From NCBI GenBank assembly GCA_948567375.1, contig OX419761.1, positions 52,702,501 through 52,766,500 on the forward strand: a stretch of DNA of 64,000 nucleotides, given 5' to 3'. Under the pieces are notes generated by a model. That model did not search any database, was not told the origin of the DNA, and was given only the letters and a program-made list of their open reading frames with translations. This stretch comes from Lunularia cruciata. Taxonomy: Eukaryota; Streptophyta; Marchantiopsida; Lunulariales; Lunulariaceae. Below are positions 12,241 to 22,121 of the stretch, piece by piece. Within the stretch, counting starts at the first letter, position 1; each line of letters begins with the position of its first letter. A program made the translations under genes and the position numbers.

Positions 12241-13499
12241 GGTAGAATGAAGCTTTGCATCTAGGGATTTGAAGGAGGTAAAGAAGTAGTTTAGATAGAT
12301 TTTATAGCTGCCAAGTGGTATTCCTATTTAAAGCAGCCATTTGCAGTACTTTGTATTCAATATTGAAAATAAGTTGAGTATAAGTCTTGTGCTTTTCATT
12401 ATGAGTGTTTGGAGAATTTTTGATTGTAGTTTGGAGGTTGTTAGATGTTAGATTCTAAAACTCTAAATTTCACTTTCTGTGTTTGACCTTGAGTGGAGCA
12501 CATCCAAAGCAATGCCTTGATGGATTTGTGAGAATAATAGTGTTTGTAGCATCTGTCATTTTTTATTGTAGGCAAAAGACTGATGCAAAGTGAATTTGAC
12601 TTTAATGGGAGGGTGGAATGCAATTCTGAGGTGAACTAACTTTGTGGCAAACTAGCCTTCTTCATCTCAATTAAATCATCACAATTGAGATTGAATTGAA
12701 AATAATTGAAGAATTGTGATTCTTAGTGATTATTAAATGTGGCATGACTACTATTGAGCACTTGTTGCTCTCTTTTGGGTGTGGTTTCTACCCAGGAGGC
12801 TAAAGATGTAATCAAGACAAATTATATTGTTACTATTTATTTTTTATTTGACCATTGTTGACTAGTATCTGTATAGGAACAAACTATTATGTGGTACTCA
12901 ATTTTTTTTCCGAGTTTTGAAGAAGTGTATTGTTGAAGCCAACTTGAAGCCAAATCAAGAAGAAGAGAAAAGAATTGTGTGTTTGGATCCAACTCAAAGT
13001 AATTCAACTTTGTGTCAACGGACAAAGGACTCAATTTAGACTTAAAAGGTGGTAGACCCAAAGTAAGGTTACTTCACCTCGGGCTGATCAACCCAATCCA
13101 AGGAAACTATAACAACTTTTCTTCAGGCCATACAAATCAAGAAGGTACATGTAAAGAAAATGGATACTTTGGAAGTAAGATAAAATTGATAGTGATAGGA
13201 GCAAGATACATAGAATTGGTGATTTACAACTGAAGTTCAACTAAAGAATGTTCAAGAATTGCAGAAGTATAAAATCACTACTTTATCAAGCAAATTCTAC
13301 AATGCTCAATGGATATCATGTCTCTCTTAGGAGTTATACCTACAAGTTGAGTAGTAGAGGTGATTTGTGAGAAACCACATTGCAAAATGCACAAGATACA
13401 AATGAAGTGTAGTAGGCAAGTTCCTTCACTTGCAGTGAAGGACCCAAAAATTTGAAGGTTAGATGAAGTGGCAAGGATCAAAGTCTTAAGTAAACTTCA

Positions 13500-13902
13500 T
13501 ATCACGTTTTTGGCTTGGAACTAGAATTTAATTTCCAAGTTTCATGGTAGAAATCATTGCCAAAAATTGTGCGGATGGTCCTTAAGTGGATAGAAAGAGA
13601 GAAAATTTGGCTTGTTGGACCAAGTTGGATTGGAGATTGGTTTTGGGGAGAGAAGCTAAAGATGCATCCAGAGTCGCCTTCTATCAAAAGTGGGATTGTA
13701 CAAAAGAGATTGCAGAATTAGAAATTCCTTTAGTGCTCCTTGCACAAAGAATGGATATAAGGTAGATAGTTATAAAGACCGGATAAGGCAAGGTATTGTT
13801 GAAACTCTAGTGGCAATGTTGAAACCAAAGTGCACCACTTATGTAACAAAGCAACAAGTAGTGTTCTTCCACCAGATGTTTGGGGGAGAGAAGGTGAATT
13901 GA
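13500..13902 (+). pseudogene. Family C gag-like block in C3
   Basis: A frame-shifted relic of the block at 9886-10197. It has LDWRLVLG followed by AKDASRVAF and NGYKVDSYKDRIRQGIVE, then KPKCTTYVTKQQVVFFHQMFG in another frame. Two frames must be joined, so it cannot be translated as it stands. Confidence 0.38.
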
Positions 13903-14537
13903 GCAAAGTGTTTTCACCTACAAACAAGGCAAATGATCATGAACTAAAGGATGAATGTGCCTCCACATTTTTTTGTACTATTTGTAGCCCATCTTTACCT
14001 CAGGTTAAATCTTCTCATTGCAGAGGAGAAGAAGATGTTGGTGTTGCATTTTCCATCCAAATCTACTTCAAGACACAGATATGGACAAGCAATATTACCT
14101 AAGGCAAAGCCAAGGAGGTGACAAAGACTTTGCCAGAATAAGATGAGAATGAATTGTGTCAATATCCATTCCAAAGCCAAAGTCCAAGAAGAAGAGTCAA
14201 CCCAAGAGTGAAGTATCCTTGGTTCAATCAAGAAAGACAAGAAGATAGACCTTGAGGCACAAAGTGGTTATGGACTTGTCATCGGGAGAAGAGTCTAAAG
14301 GCAAAGAAAAAGAAGAACAACAAGAAGAATAAGAATTCATGCTATAGAGTAAGGAGTAAAGCGAGAGTGATGGAGAGCCCAAGGTTTAGCAATCGGTGGA
14401 CGCAAGGGTTGAAGAAGATGACAGAGAGTTCTAGGTGCAAATTGAACACATAGAAGGAAGAGACAACCATTATGTGGAGTTGGCCAAAGTAGATATCTTG
14501 GAGGAGAGGGAAGAGGAGCCAACATTAGTGTTTCTAC

Positions 14538-15911
14538 TATTGTGTTGTAGTTTGCATAGTATGAAAAAGTTATTAGCATGGTTTATCTCTACATTAGTGG
14601 AGTAGGTTGTATAACAAATCCCACGATTGAACTATGCCATATGAGCAATCTATGTACATAAATGAAATTGGCCACATGGGTTACAATCTTATATTTTTCA
14701 AGGACTCTAATTTATATAAGTGGTGGAGAGTTGAGAGAGCAAGGGTGTTTTAGTTGGACGAGTTGCAAGCGGGAGGAGCACATTGAGAGTGAGAGTTGTA
14801 GTAGAGCATGGAGACTGGGGTGGCAAAGAGAGCAATTGAGTAAGAGATGTCCCATGCTCCTAATCTACCACTCTCAAATCTTTTTCTCATCAAGTTTCAG
14901 ATTCTACACTGTGATGGCTTACGAGACAAGATGGTGACACATTTTGGGACGGCATTCATGGAATCAATGATAGGAAACCTAGATCCTGTTGTCATTCCAG
15001 TGCTTACTTATGAGCAAGTTTTGGATTTAACAATTTATGTGTTATTATAGATGGAGAATGACTTAATTTTGCTCATGAGCTTCAAGGTGGAATTATGGGG
15101 TCCATTTGTCAAGAAGTGAAGAGACTAAATGATAAACTTGCAAGAGATTGGATCCCAAGAGGAGAACTTGGGAGTTTTCTGATCATCAAAGGAGTTTGGG
15201 AAGGGCATTTGGGGAGTAGAGACCATGATTGGAGAGAAGAGCTGACAAGCTACAATTTGGAGATAGAAAGAAGAAGATTTGAGCATATTCTGGGGGGGAT
15301 ATGATCAATTGAATCAAGGGGTAGAATTCATATCCAAGAGCACAAAATAGGCAATTTGGAGAACTTTAGGAGACATTTCATGATTTGTCAATAGGTTGGA
15401 GTGTAGAAAAAGTGCTTATGGTGCTAAGTGCAAGAAATTCTAGTTTTGGGTCAATCCTAAATTAGATTTGGTTGATTGAATTTGGTGCTATTGGGATGTA
15501 AGGTGTTGGAGAAAAGTTGATGATCAGGTTTGCAAAATTGATCAAAGTTGTAGTGGTTGGGTCAAGATAAAACCACATGCTTAGGAGAATATTCTCATAA
15601 GTATGGATATTCCTTTAGACTTTTGACTTTATTTGACTTTTAAACTAGTAACTTGAGTTACTCCAATAATTAGTAACTTTGGTGCATAACTATTTCATAG
15701 GTATATAAACTAGGGGTGAGGAAGTACTCATCATCCTTTCATTTGCAATTATCTCTCTTATTGAGTTCTCTAGTGAGCAATGGTTTGAGTCTTGGAGTGG
15801 TAGCCTTGGAGGAGTATAATAAAGTTGGGGTTCCTTGCTTTCTAAGTCCATGGTGCACTACTATAATAGCCATTGGAGGTTCATCTAGAGTGAGACATAT
15901 TTTGGCTCACA
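14538..15911 (+). mobile_element. Retroelement relic: gag-like piece plus repeat E copy 2
   Basis: This segment interrupts C3. Near 14915-15050 it reads MVTHFGTAFMESMIG and NLDPVVIPVLTYEQVLDLTIY. That resembles the start of gag in element B (about 29915-30025: VYHFGVEFMDRMM ... NPVILPMVVYDRELDLKI). A second open piece lies at 15095-15304. From about 15580 to 15911 it matches repeat E, including a TATATAAAC box near 15702 and an end at CTCACA. The likely reading is the 3' part of a retrotransposon with its LTR. The left limit is uncertain and I found no target duplication. Confidence 0.42.
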
Positions 15912-16249
15912 ACCCTTTACTAGTGCATTTGTAGGAGAAAAGATGAAGGAGATGAAGAAAGATCATCCAAAGGTAAAGGATGAACTTCAAGTGGTGAAGC
16001 ATTTGAGTGATGAAGTCTTGAGGATGAAGGAGCGATTGACCCAATGTGAGGAAGAAGCCAAAGTACTTCAAGTTGATGCAATAATTTGTTGGTAGAGTTT
16101 GGAAGATTTGCATGAGAGTTTTGAGATGCGTGAAGGTCTCTTGGAATAATAGAAGGTAGAGCTAAAGGAGAAAAAGGTAATGTTTGAGAGACTAAAGAGA
16201 GAATTTGATGATGCTCAACTTGAAATGACGCACTCCAGGACTAGGGCAT

Positions 16250-16850
16250 TATGGTACCCACATTTTTCATTTTGGATGAGTTTTAAAGAAGAAGTGCATT
16301 ATTGTAACCAAATTGAACCCAAATGGAGAAGAAATGATGAGAAGCCTGTAGTTTGATTTAACTTGAAGAAGTAGACTTTGTGTTAGAGGAAGAAGGACTT
16401 GGATTGGATCATACTTGAAGAAGCTTACTTTGTGTTGGAGGAAGAAGCACTTGGATCAGACCCAAAGAAGGGCAAACCCGAAGGAGGAATGGAAGTTGCA
16501 GGTCAGGATTCTTGCGGGGGTTGTATCTCATTGAAGATATGTCCAAATCATGTGTGTTATGTCTTGTTGGAAGCATTTCATTCAAGGCTTTCTGTTTCCA
16601 CCAAAATCATAGAGTTTGGAGGTCTACAGCAAAATTTACAAGCATTTAAAGTTTTAGGAGTAGATGTATTAAGTAATTGAATGCCTTCGGATTCACAATA
16701 CTTCGGGTCTATGTTCTTAACTCAAGAAGAATTGAATATGTGTGTTTGTGATGTTTAGCTTTGTATTTGGACATTTTTTACCAATATCTCTGCTGGAACA
16801 AACTTTACTTACTTGATTATTGCAAAAGTTATATTTGTCGGGTTATCACA
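16250..16850 (+). mobile_element. Family C miniature copy (C-mini)
   Basis: 601 bases from TATGGTACCC to GGGTTATCACA. It is flanked by GGCAT (16245-16249) and AGCAT (16851-16855), a 4-of-5 duplication. It keeps the 5' 430 bases of the short form, including the GGTCAGGATTCTTGCGGGGG phrase, and the last 120 bases. The middle is deleted. It inserted into C3. Confidence 0.75.
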
Positions 16851-17110
16851 AGCATTGGTAAATGAACAAGCATGGGTTGTGAAGAAGAGAGGTTGTGGGA
16901 TTTGATCAAATGCTTGAAAGCTCAAGTTTTGATGAGGCTGAAGAGAGGAAGATATTAGAAGCAAAGCATGTTGGGGAGTTGACAATGCATTGAGAGAAGT
17001 TGTCAGAGGAGCCGACTCATGGTGAGCCGATCTCACAAAAGGAGTAGGGATCGATGGGACAAATTGTTAGCAGATTGAAGGTGATGTTCAGCACTTGAGT
17101 TGAAGTACAA

Positions 17111-17419
17111 TTGGAGGAGTCTTACTTGAATGAATTAAAGTTATTGGTGCAAGAGACTTGGAAGCGTAAGGCAAATGATGTTGATATGAACCATTTGTTA
17201 ACTTGTCTTAGAGATAGAGTAGATAGGAAAATGATTGAAGTAGGAGATAATGTTTCTCTTAGATTAGATTTGGTTAAATCAGAATTAGATCAACTTTGTA
17301 GAAGTTTAAAAGAGAGTGTAGAAAGCCAATCCAAAGTAGTTAAAGTAGGAGTACATGTGACTTTGGGTGAGTTAGTTGAAGAAGTTAGAGTAGAGAAGGA
17401 GAATGTAGCATATCAATAG
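17111..17419 (+). pseudogene. Family C helical block in C3
   Basis: A 102-codon frame with YLNELKLLVQETWKRKA, DMNHLLTCLRDRVDRK, VSLRLDLVKSELDQLC and SKVVKVGVHVTLGELVEEV. The heptad-like spacing of Leu and Val suggests a coiled coil. Homologous pieces lie at 6213-6419, about 11860-12020 and 36048-36200. It is the clearest copy of this block. No known domain and no function assigned. Confidence 0.42.
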
Positions 17420-18229
17420 CTTAAATTTTAGTCCAGACTAAAGATGTGATAGAAGTAGATGAAGATGTAGAAGTAGTAGATGAACCCAAAGTGCAAGAGG
17501 CACTTGTAGGTAATTTGGATGTAGAAGCTAAAGTTGAGGTAGTACTCAGATTAGATTAGTAAGTAACAATTTTCAGATTTGAAGCGGTGTAGATATATAT
17601 AGGACTATTTGGATTTGGAGATTGGTAGGAAGTAGGTGAAGCAATTTAGACAATTTTGATAATTGTTGAGTGCTCTACCTATTTAAAGCAATCATTTGCA
17701 GTCTTGTGTATTCATTATTAAGTTTTGAAGCTGAGTAAGTGCTGACACTCAATGCTTGTTGTTTTAGCTTAATTCCAAGTATCAATCTTGTGCATGTGTT
17801 TGTGAGTATGTGGACAAGTTCATATTGCATTTGGAGTATTAGATGTTGGATTCCACACCTTTGATGTCCATTCTATGTGCTTGATTTTGAGTGGGGTGCA
17901 AGCAAAGCAATGCCTTGACAAATCTATGAAGAACTAAAGTGTTGGTATTATCTATCATTTGTGAGTCCATGCACTAGATTGATGCAAAGACATTTTGACT
18001 GAGGAATTTGTACCTTCAATGGAGGGGTGGAATGCAATTTGAAGATGAAGTCACTTTGTGGTGAAGTAGCTTACTTCAAAACAATTGAATCATCACAATA
18101 AAGATTGAATTGGAAAGAGTTTAATGAATTGTAATTGTAGGTGATGTTAAATTGTGACAAGAGTTGTTGTTGAGCACTTGTTACTCTCTTTTAGGTGTGG
18201 TGTGGTACCCACAATCTTTGGTTTTGTTA

Positions 18230-18282
18230 TATTTTGAGGAAGAAGTGTACAAAAAAAGTTTGTACACTTTTTCCTCAAAATA
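18230..18282. repeat. 24-bp inverted repeat (hairpin) near the 5' end of the inner C copy
   Basis: Left arm 18230-18253, five-base spacer AAAAG, right arm 18259-18282. The arms pair at 23 of 24 positions. The corresponding place in other C copies has only the left arm, so the right arm looks like a local inverted duplication. Confidence 0.8.
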
Positions 18283-18889
18283 GGCACAAAAGAAGGAGAA
18301 TTGTGACTTTGGGTCAAACCCTAGTAGTTTACTTTATGTTAGGAAATGAAGAACTCGGATCGGACTTGTCAAGGGAGAATCCAAAGTAAGGAAACTTTGC
18401 CTCGGGGTGATCAACCCAATGCAAAGTCAAAGTAACAACTTTCCTGTAGGTTTGCTAGCCAAGAACATAAAAGTAAAAAAAATAGCTAAGGCATGAGTGG
18501 GATAAAATTGACAATGACAAGAAGAACGCATGCAAAATGTATGATTATCAAGTGAAGAGTGATTGAGGAATGACCGCACAATGAAGAACTATAAGATTGA
18601 GACTTTGTCAAGGGATTTTCAAAATGTCATGCAAGTACCTTATGCCACTAAGTGGTCACCCTAAATGGGTGTTTTTTATGAAGCCAATTGGGAGTTTGAC
18701 TTTTAAGAATCTTGAGGGAGTAAGAGTTTCTTGTCCAAGGGAAGGGATCACTTTTTAGAGACAAAGAGTTAGAGATTGCATAATGTTGATGAGCGGTGGA
18801 AAGAAGAGTCCCTTGCTTGCAATGAGGAATCTTGCAATTTGGAGGTTACATATCATAGCAAGGACCAAAGTTTTGAGTAGACTTTGGAT

Positions 18890-19300
18890 CACTTTTGGCC
18901 TAAAATTGGAACCTAAGTTTTCCAAGTTTCATGGTAGAAATAGTTGCAAGTAATTGTGAGGAAGGTCCGTAGGAAGAAGAGAAGAGAGGCAATCCGGCTT
19001 GATGGATAGAGTCAGATTGGAAACTAGTCCTGGGGAAAGAGGCTGGTGAGGAAATTGGAGCTACATACCATGGGAAGGGAGAGTTTGCAAAAGAGACTGC
19101 ATAAGTGCAAAATTCCTTTAGTGCTTCACGTACAAAAAATGAATACAAAGTGGATACCTATCAAGACCTAATAAGGTGAATTATCATAGCAGCAATGATA
19201 GAAATCTTCAAGCCGGAGCAAATCACTTATGTAATGAAGCACCATGTGGTATTTTTCCATTAGATGTTTGTAAGAGAACCAATGAATTGGGCAAAGTGCT
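18890..19300 (+). pseudogene. Family C gag-like block in the inner copy
   Basis: A degraded homologue of 9886-10197: ESDWKLVLGKEA, then NEYKVDTYQDLIR, then KPEQITYVMKHHVVFFH, separated by stops and frameshifts. Followed near 19430 by the HFHPNL block. It is cut off at 19613 by element A2. Confidence 0.36.
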
Positions 19301-19613
19301 TTCACAGTGAATGAGGTAGATGATCGGGAATTGGAGAGACAGATCACCGCCACACTACCTAGTGCCATTTGTAGCACATATTAACCTTGGGCTGAAGATG
19401 CTAAGTGCAGCCAAGAGAAAGAAGATGATGTTGCACTTCCATCCAAACTTGCAAACTTGCAAAGAGAAGTAGATGAAGAAGAATAGCAGTACAACCGCCA
19501 AATCCAAAGTAGTGATGACCATTTTTCCAAGACAAGATAGCAAAAGAGAATGGAGGTGAAGAAGACAAAGAAGCAGAGTTGACTAGAAGAGATGGTGTTC
19601 CCAATACAACCAC

Positions 19614-20084
19614 AATAAAAGACCAAATCCAAGGAGAGAAATAGGAGAATGGAAATTCACATTAGGACACTTGAATGAGAGAAAACTCTGAATGCCTAGC
19701 ATGAGCTTTGGCTTTGGTATTTATAGGTAGCATGCAAGGCTCTTGAGAAGCTTCTCAAGAAGCTTCCTTGAGCCTCTTTCTTAGAGTGCAAGCCAAGCTT
19801 CTCAAGAAGCTTCTCAAGAATCTTCCTTCTAGAAGCCGCCTACTTGGCATGCAAGCTAAGCTAGCTATAATCTTCAAGAAGTTGCCTACTTGGCGTGCAA
19901 GCTAAGCTAGTTAGAAGCTTCTAGAAGCTTCCTTCTAGAAGCTACCTTCTTGGAGTGCAAGTTAACTAGTTGAAAAGCTTCCCAAGAAGCTTCTTAGATG
20001 CTTTTGGAATATTCTAGGCTAATTTGGCTTATTCTCTACTTGTCTAGCCTTACTAACTATGTCGCTAAACTCCATATTGTTACA
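19614..20084 (-). repeat. A2 3' LTR (antisense)
   Basis: 471 bases, the longest family A LTR here. It contains the GAAGCTTC-rich array (a four-pentamer GAA/TTC run at 19913-19932) and the reverse of the TATAAATA box near 19720. The terminal TG is mutated (AATAAAAGACC instead of TGTAAAAGACC). Confidence 0.85.
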
Positions 20085-20492
20085 AATTCCTCCATTGCTA
20101 GTTAGTGAACTCCTTGTCGCCATTGAAGCTTCAAACTCCTAGATGGCCGTCTATGCATTCTGGAGGTGAGAAAGAGGTTCCCATGTGGCATCATGAAGGG
20201 TATACCCTTTCCAAAGGACCTTGTACTCCATATGTTGGCGGTATCCTTGTTGGATGTGGCGACGTGCAAGGATATGATCAACTTTGTAATCCTCATGATC
20301 ATTGATAGGGATTGAGAGAGGAGGAGGTTGGACTCAAGAGGAGAAAGAAGAGGGTTTAGGTATGAAGTCCTTCTCCAACAACTCTATAAGTGTTGTTTGC
20401 AACTCCTCCAACTCCTTTGGTGAGAGTTGATAGGATGGTCTACGCAATGGAGTACTCCTTGGCAATAACTTGATCTTGAAGGGCATACCTTG
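20085..20492 (-). pseudogene. A2 chromodomain/RT-start fusion
   Basis: On the minus strand the first part (about 20360-20492) reads MPFKIKLLPRSTPL ... [10 protein letters not shown], the entry to reverse transcriptase. It then runs at once into PKPSSFSS, the segment just before the chromodomain in intact relatives. Everything between (RT core, RNase H, integrase) has been deleted. The break is near 20360/20361, and the frame happens to be kept across it. The downstream part (20085-20358) is the chromodomain end with stops. Confidence 0.8.
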
Positions 20493-20941
20493 TGTAATAA
20501 TATGGAGTTTAGCAATGAAGTTAGTCGGGAGTTTAGCGATGAAGTAGTCGGGCTTACAAAGTAGCACATAAGACAAAGTAGCCTAGAATATTCCGGAAGT
20601 ATCTAGGAAGCTTCTTGGGAAGCTTCCCGGTTAGCTTAGCTTGCACCTTAAGTAAGTAGCTTCTAGAAGGAAGCTTCTAGAAGCTTCCAACTAGCTTAGC
20701 TTGCACGCCAAGTAGGCGGCTTCTAGAAGGAAGCTTCTTGAGAAGCTTCCTAGCTAACTTGGCTTGCACTCTAAGAAAGCGGCTTGAGAAAGCTTCTTGA
20801 GAAGCTTCTCAAGGGCCTTATATACTACCTATAAATACCAAAGCCAAAGCTCATGCTAGGCATTCAGAGTTTTCCCTCATTCAAGTGTCCCAATGTGAGT
20901 TTCCATTCTCCTATTTCTCTCCTCGGATTTGGTCTTTTACA
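20493..20941 (+). repeat. A1 5' LTR
   Basis: 449 bases, TGTAATAATATGG ... GGTCTTTTACA. U3 carries the GAA/TTC array (about 20598-20815), followed by the TATAAATA box at 20830-20837. The remainder is R/U5. It adjoins the primer-binding site. Confidence 0.95.
20598..20837 (+). promoter_or_regulatory. Heat-shock-element-like array and TATA box in the A1 LTR
   Basis: The run GGAAGCTTCTAGAAGCTTCC at 20669-20688 is four perfect, contiguous, alternating nGAAn/nTTCn pentamers. Further GAAGCTTC, TTCTAGAA and TTCTTGAGAAGCTTC units lie at about 20598-20625, 20659-20690, 20721-20750 and 20790-20815. TATAAATA follows at 20830-20837. The heat-shock factor consensus is at least three such inverted pentamers. 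The same arrangement is seen in the other family A LTRs. Binding and heat response are inference. Confidence 0.6.
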
Positions 20942-20955
20942 TTGGTATCAGAGCA
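20942..20955 (+). other. A1 primer-binding site
   Basis: TTGGTATCAGAGCA directly after the LTR is complementary to the 3' end of plant initiator tRNA-Met. Equivalent sites in antisense are at about 28126-28139 (A2) and, altered to GGGTATCAGAG, at about 54578-54589 (A3). Confidence 0.9.
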
Positions 20956-21212
20956 GGAATGGGATGGATGGAATTTATGGACCACCAAATCCACTTCCAC
21001 CGAACCATTGGGATTTTTGCATTCAAATACTACCCAAGCATTGTTTCACACAGTTCATCACCTCACACTTTGGACAAGATTTTCTACATACGATCACCAT
21101 ATCTGAGGAACCCTTGGTGCTTCTGGTTGTAACTTATGGAGAATGGTGGACGTGCTGTTTTTATGTGTTAATAAATAAGATAGATTGGGAGTGGTGTGAT
21201 AGAGGAGCAACC

Positions 21213-22110
21213 ATGGTGGCAATACCTGATGTTATCCTTGCTATGCAACAACAAATCGAGCACCTTACTCGATTGTTGGATGAACGAGATCTTTGACGAC
21301 AAGAGCAGGTGGAGAGAGTATCAATTCAAGAAGGAGAAGATCGGATCAGAACCTAAAGTATTTGAAGGCAAGAATCTCTCGGGTGCAGTGGAGAATTTTG
21401 TGTTTGATTGTGAACGTTATTTTGAAGCTACCAATCTACAAGATGAGCAAAAACATATTCTCTTGGCTTCTAGCCAATTGGATGGAGTAGCAAAGCTATG
21501 GTGTAGATTTCAAGTGGAGCGAGCCAAATGACAAATGGTTGCACCGATCTTGACATAGGCAGAATTCAAGAGCACAATAATCAGTCGGTTCCAAGCTATA
21601 AATGCCACACAAGCTGCACAGGATAAGTTGGCAAAGTTGAAATAGATTGGCTCTGTAAGAAGTTACATCACGCAGTTCCAAAACACCATCATGCAAATTC
21701 TAGAAGCTTTGTATCAATTCGTGAGGAGCTTGAAGGCAAGAACCAAATTAGAGGTGACCATGCAAGAGCCACAACACTTGGAGTAAGCCATGCGGTTGGC
21801 CGAACGTTTTGATTCCTTGGTGGCAACAACTTGGTCTCGACCTCAACCCCCACAAAGCCTACCAATACACTACACACAAGTGGAGGAGCCAGCACCAATG
21901 GAGATTGATGCAATTCAACAAAGACCACTGGGCATGGCAGATAGGAAGAAACTATGACATAATGGTGGTTGTTTTTATTGTCGCCAGTTGGGGCATTGCA
22001 TTGCTGAATGTCCACTTAAGAATGGACGACCTCAACAAGTTGCCCAAGTGGAGGTTGTGGAGCGGAATGATCAGGGAAACAAGGAATCCAAGTAGGAGAT
22101 TTTGAGCCAC
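21213..22110 (+). pseudogene. A1 gag
   Basis: It starts at an ATG giving MVAIPDVILAMQQQIEHL, conserved in A2 and A3. It changes frame around 21297-21360 and continues as the capsid segment PKVFEGKNLSGAVENFVFD ... LDGVAKLWC. The nucleocapsid has one complete CX2CX4HX4C zinc knuckle at 21970-22011 (CFYCRQLGHCIAEC). Stops occur near 21530, 21555, 21642, 21784 and 21955. Gag would form the particle and bind the RNA. This copy cannot be translated in full. Confidence 0.85.
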
Positions 22111-22121
22111 CTACTAGGAGC

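Larger units (their letters stand above)
7384..12889 (+). mobile_element. Family C long copy 2 (C2)
   Basis: It starts TATGGTACCCA (TG to TA at the first dinucleotide). It holds a complete reverse short copy (7570-9437), then resumes with the usual block order: gag-like block 9886-10197, HFHLDLC block 10385-10600, acidic segment, coiled-coil segment, LRLD block 11860-11930, TATTTAAAG region near 12328. It stops at GGAACAAACTA, about 50 bases short of the family 3' terminus, where copy C3 begins. Net length is about 3.63 kb. No polymerase or transposase domain is present. Confidence 0.7.
12890..18200 (+). mobile_element. Family C long copy 3 (C3), left part
   Basis: It starts TGTGGTACTCA directly inside the 3' end of C2, preceded by TATTA. 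It carries the standard blocks (gag-like 13500-13900, acidic 14300-14530, helical 17111-17419, 3' region from about 17680). It is interrupted by a retroelement relic (about 14538-15911) and by C-mini (16250-16850). At 18200 it is cut by the inner copy; its 3' tail resumes at 37163 and ends GGGTTGTCACA at 37314. The base after 37314 does not repeat TATTA, so the right-hand boundary is not simple. Confidence 0.65.

Noticed and set aside
20598-20815. GAAGCTTC-rich array as a CRISPR array or satellite
   Set aside because: Units are irregular, lie inside LTRs at a fixed position before a TATA box, and recur only as part of the LTR. There are no unique spacers of constant length.
20942-20955. Possible tRNA-Met gene at the primer-binding site
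   Set aside because: Only the 3'-end complement is present. No cloverleaf can be drawn from the flanking bases.
21809-22105. 98-codon frame overlapping A1 gag
   Set aside because: It is an out-of-frame reading. The zinc-knuckle frame is the one with domain support.
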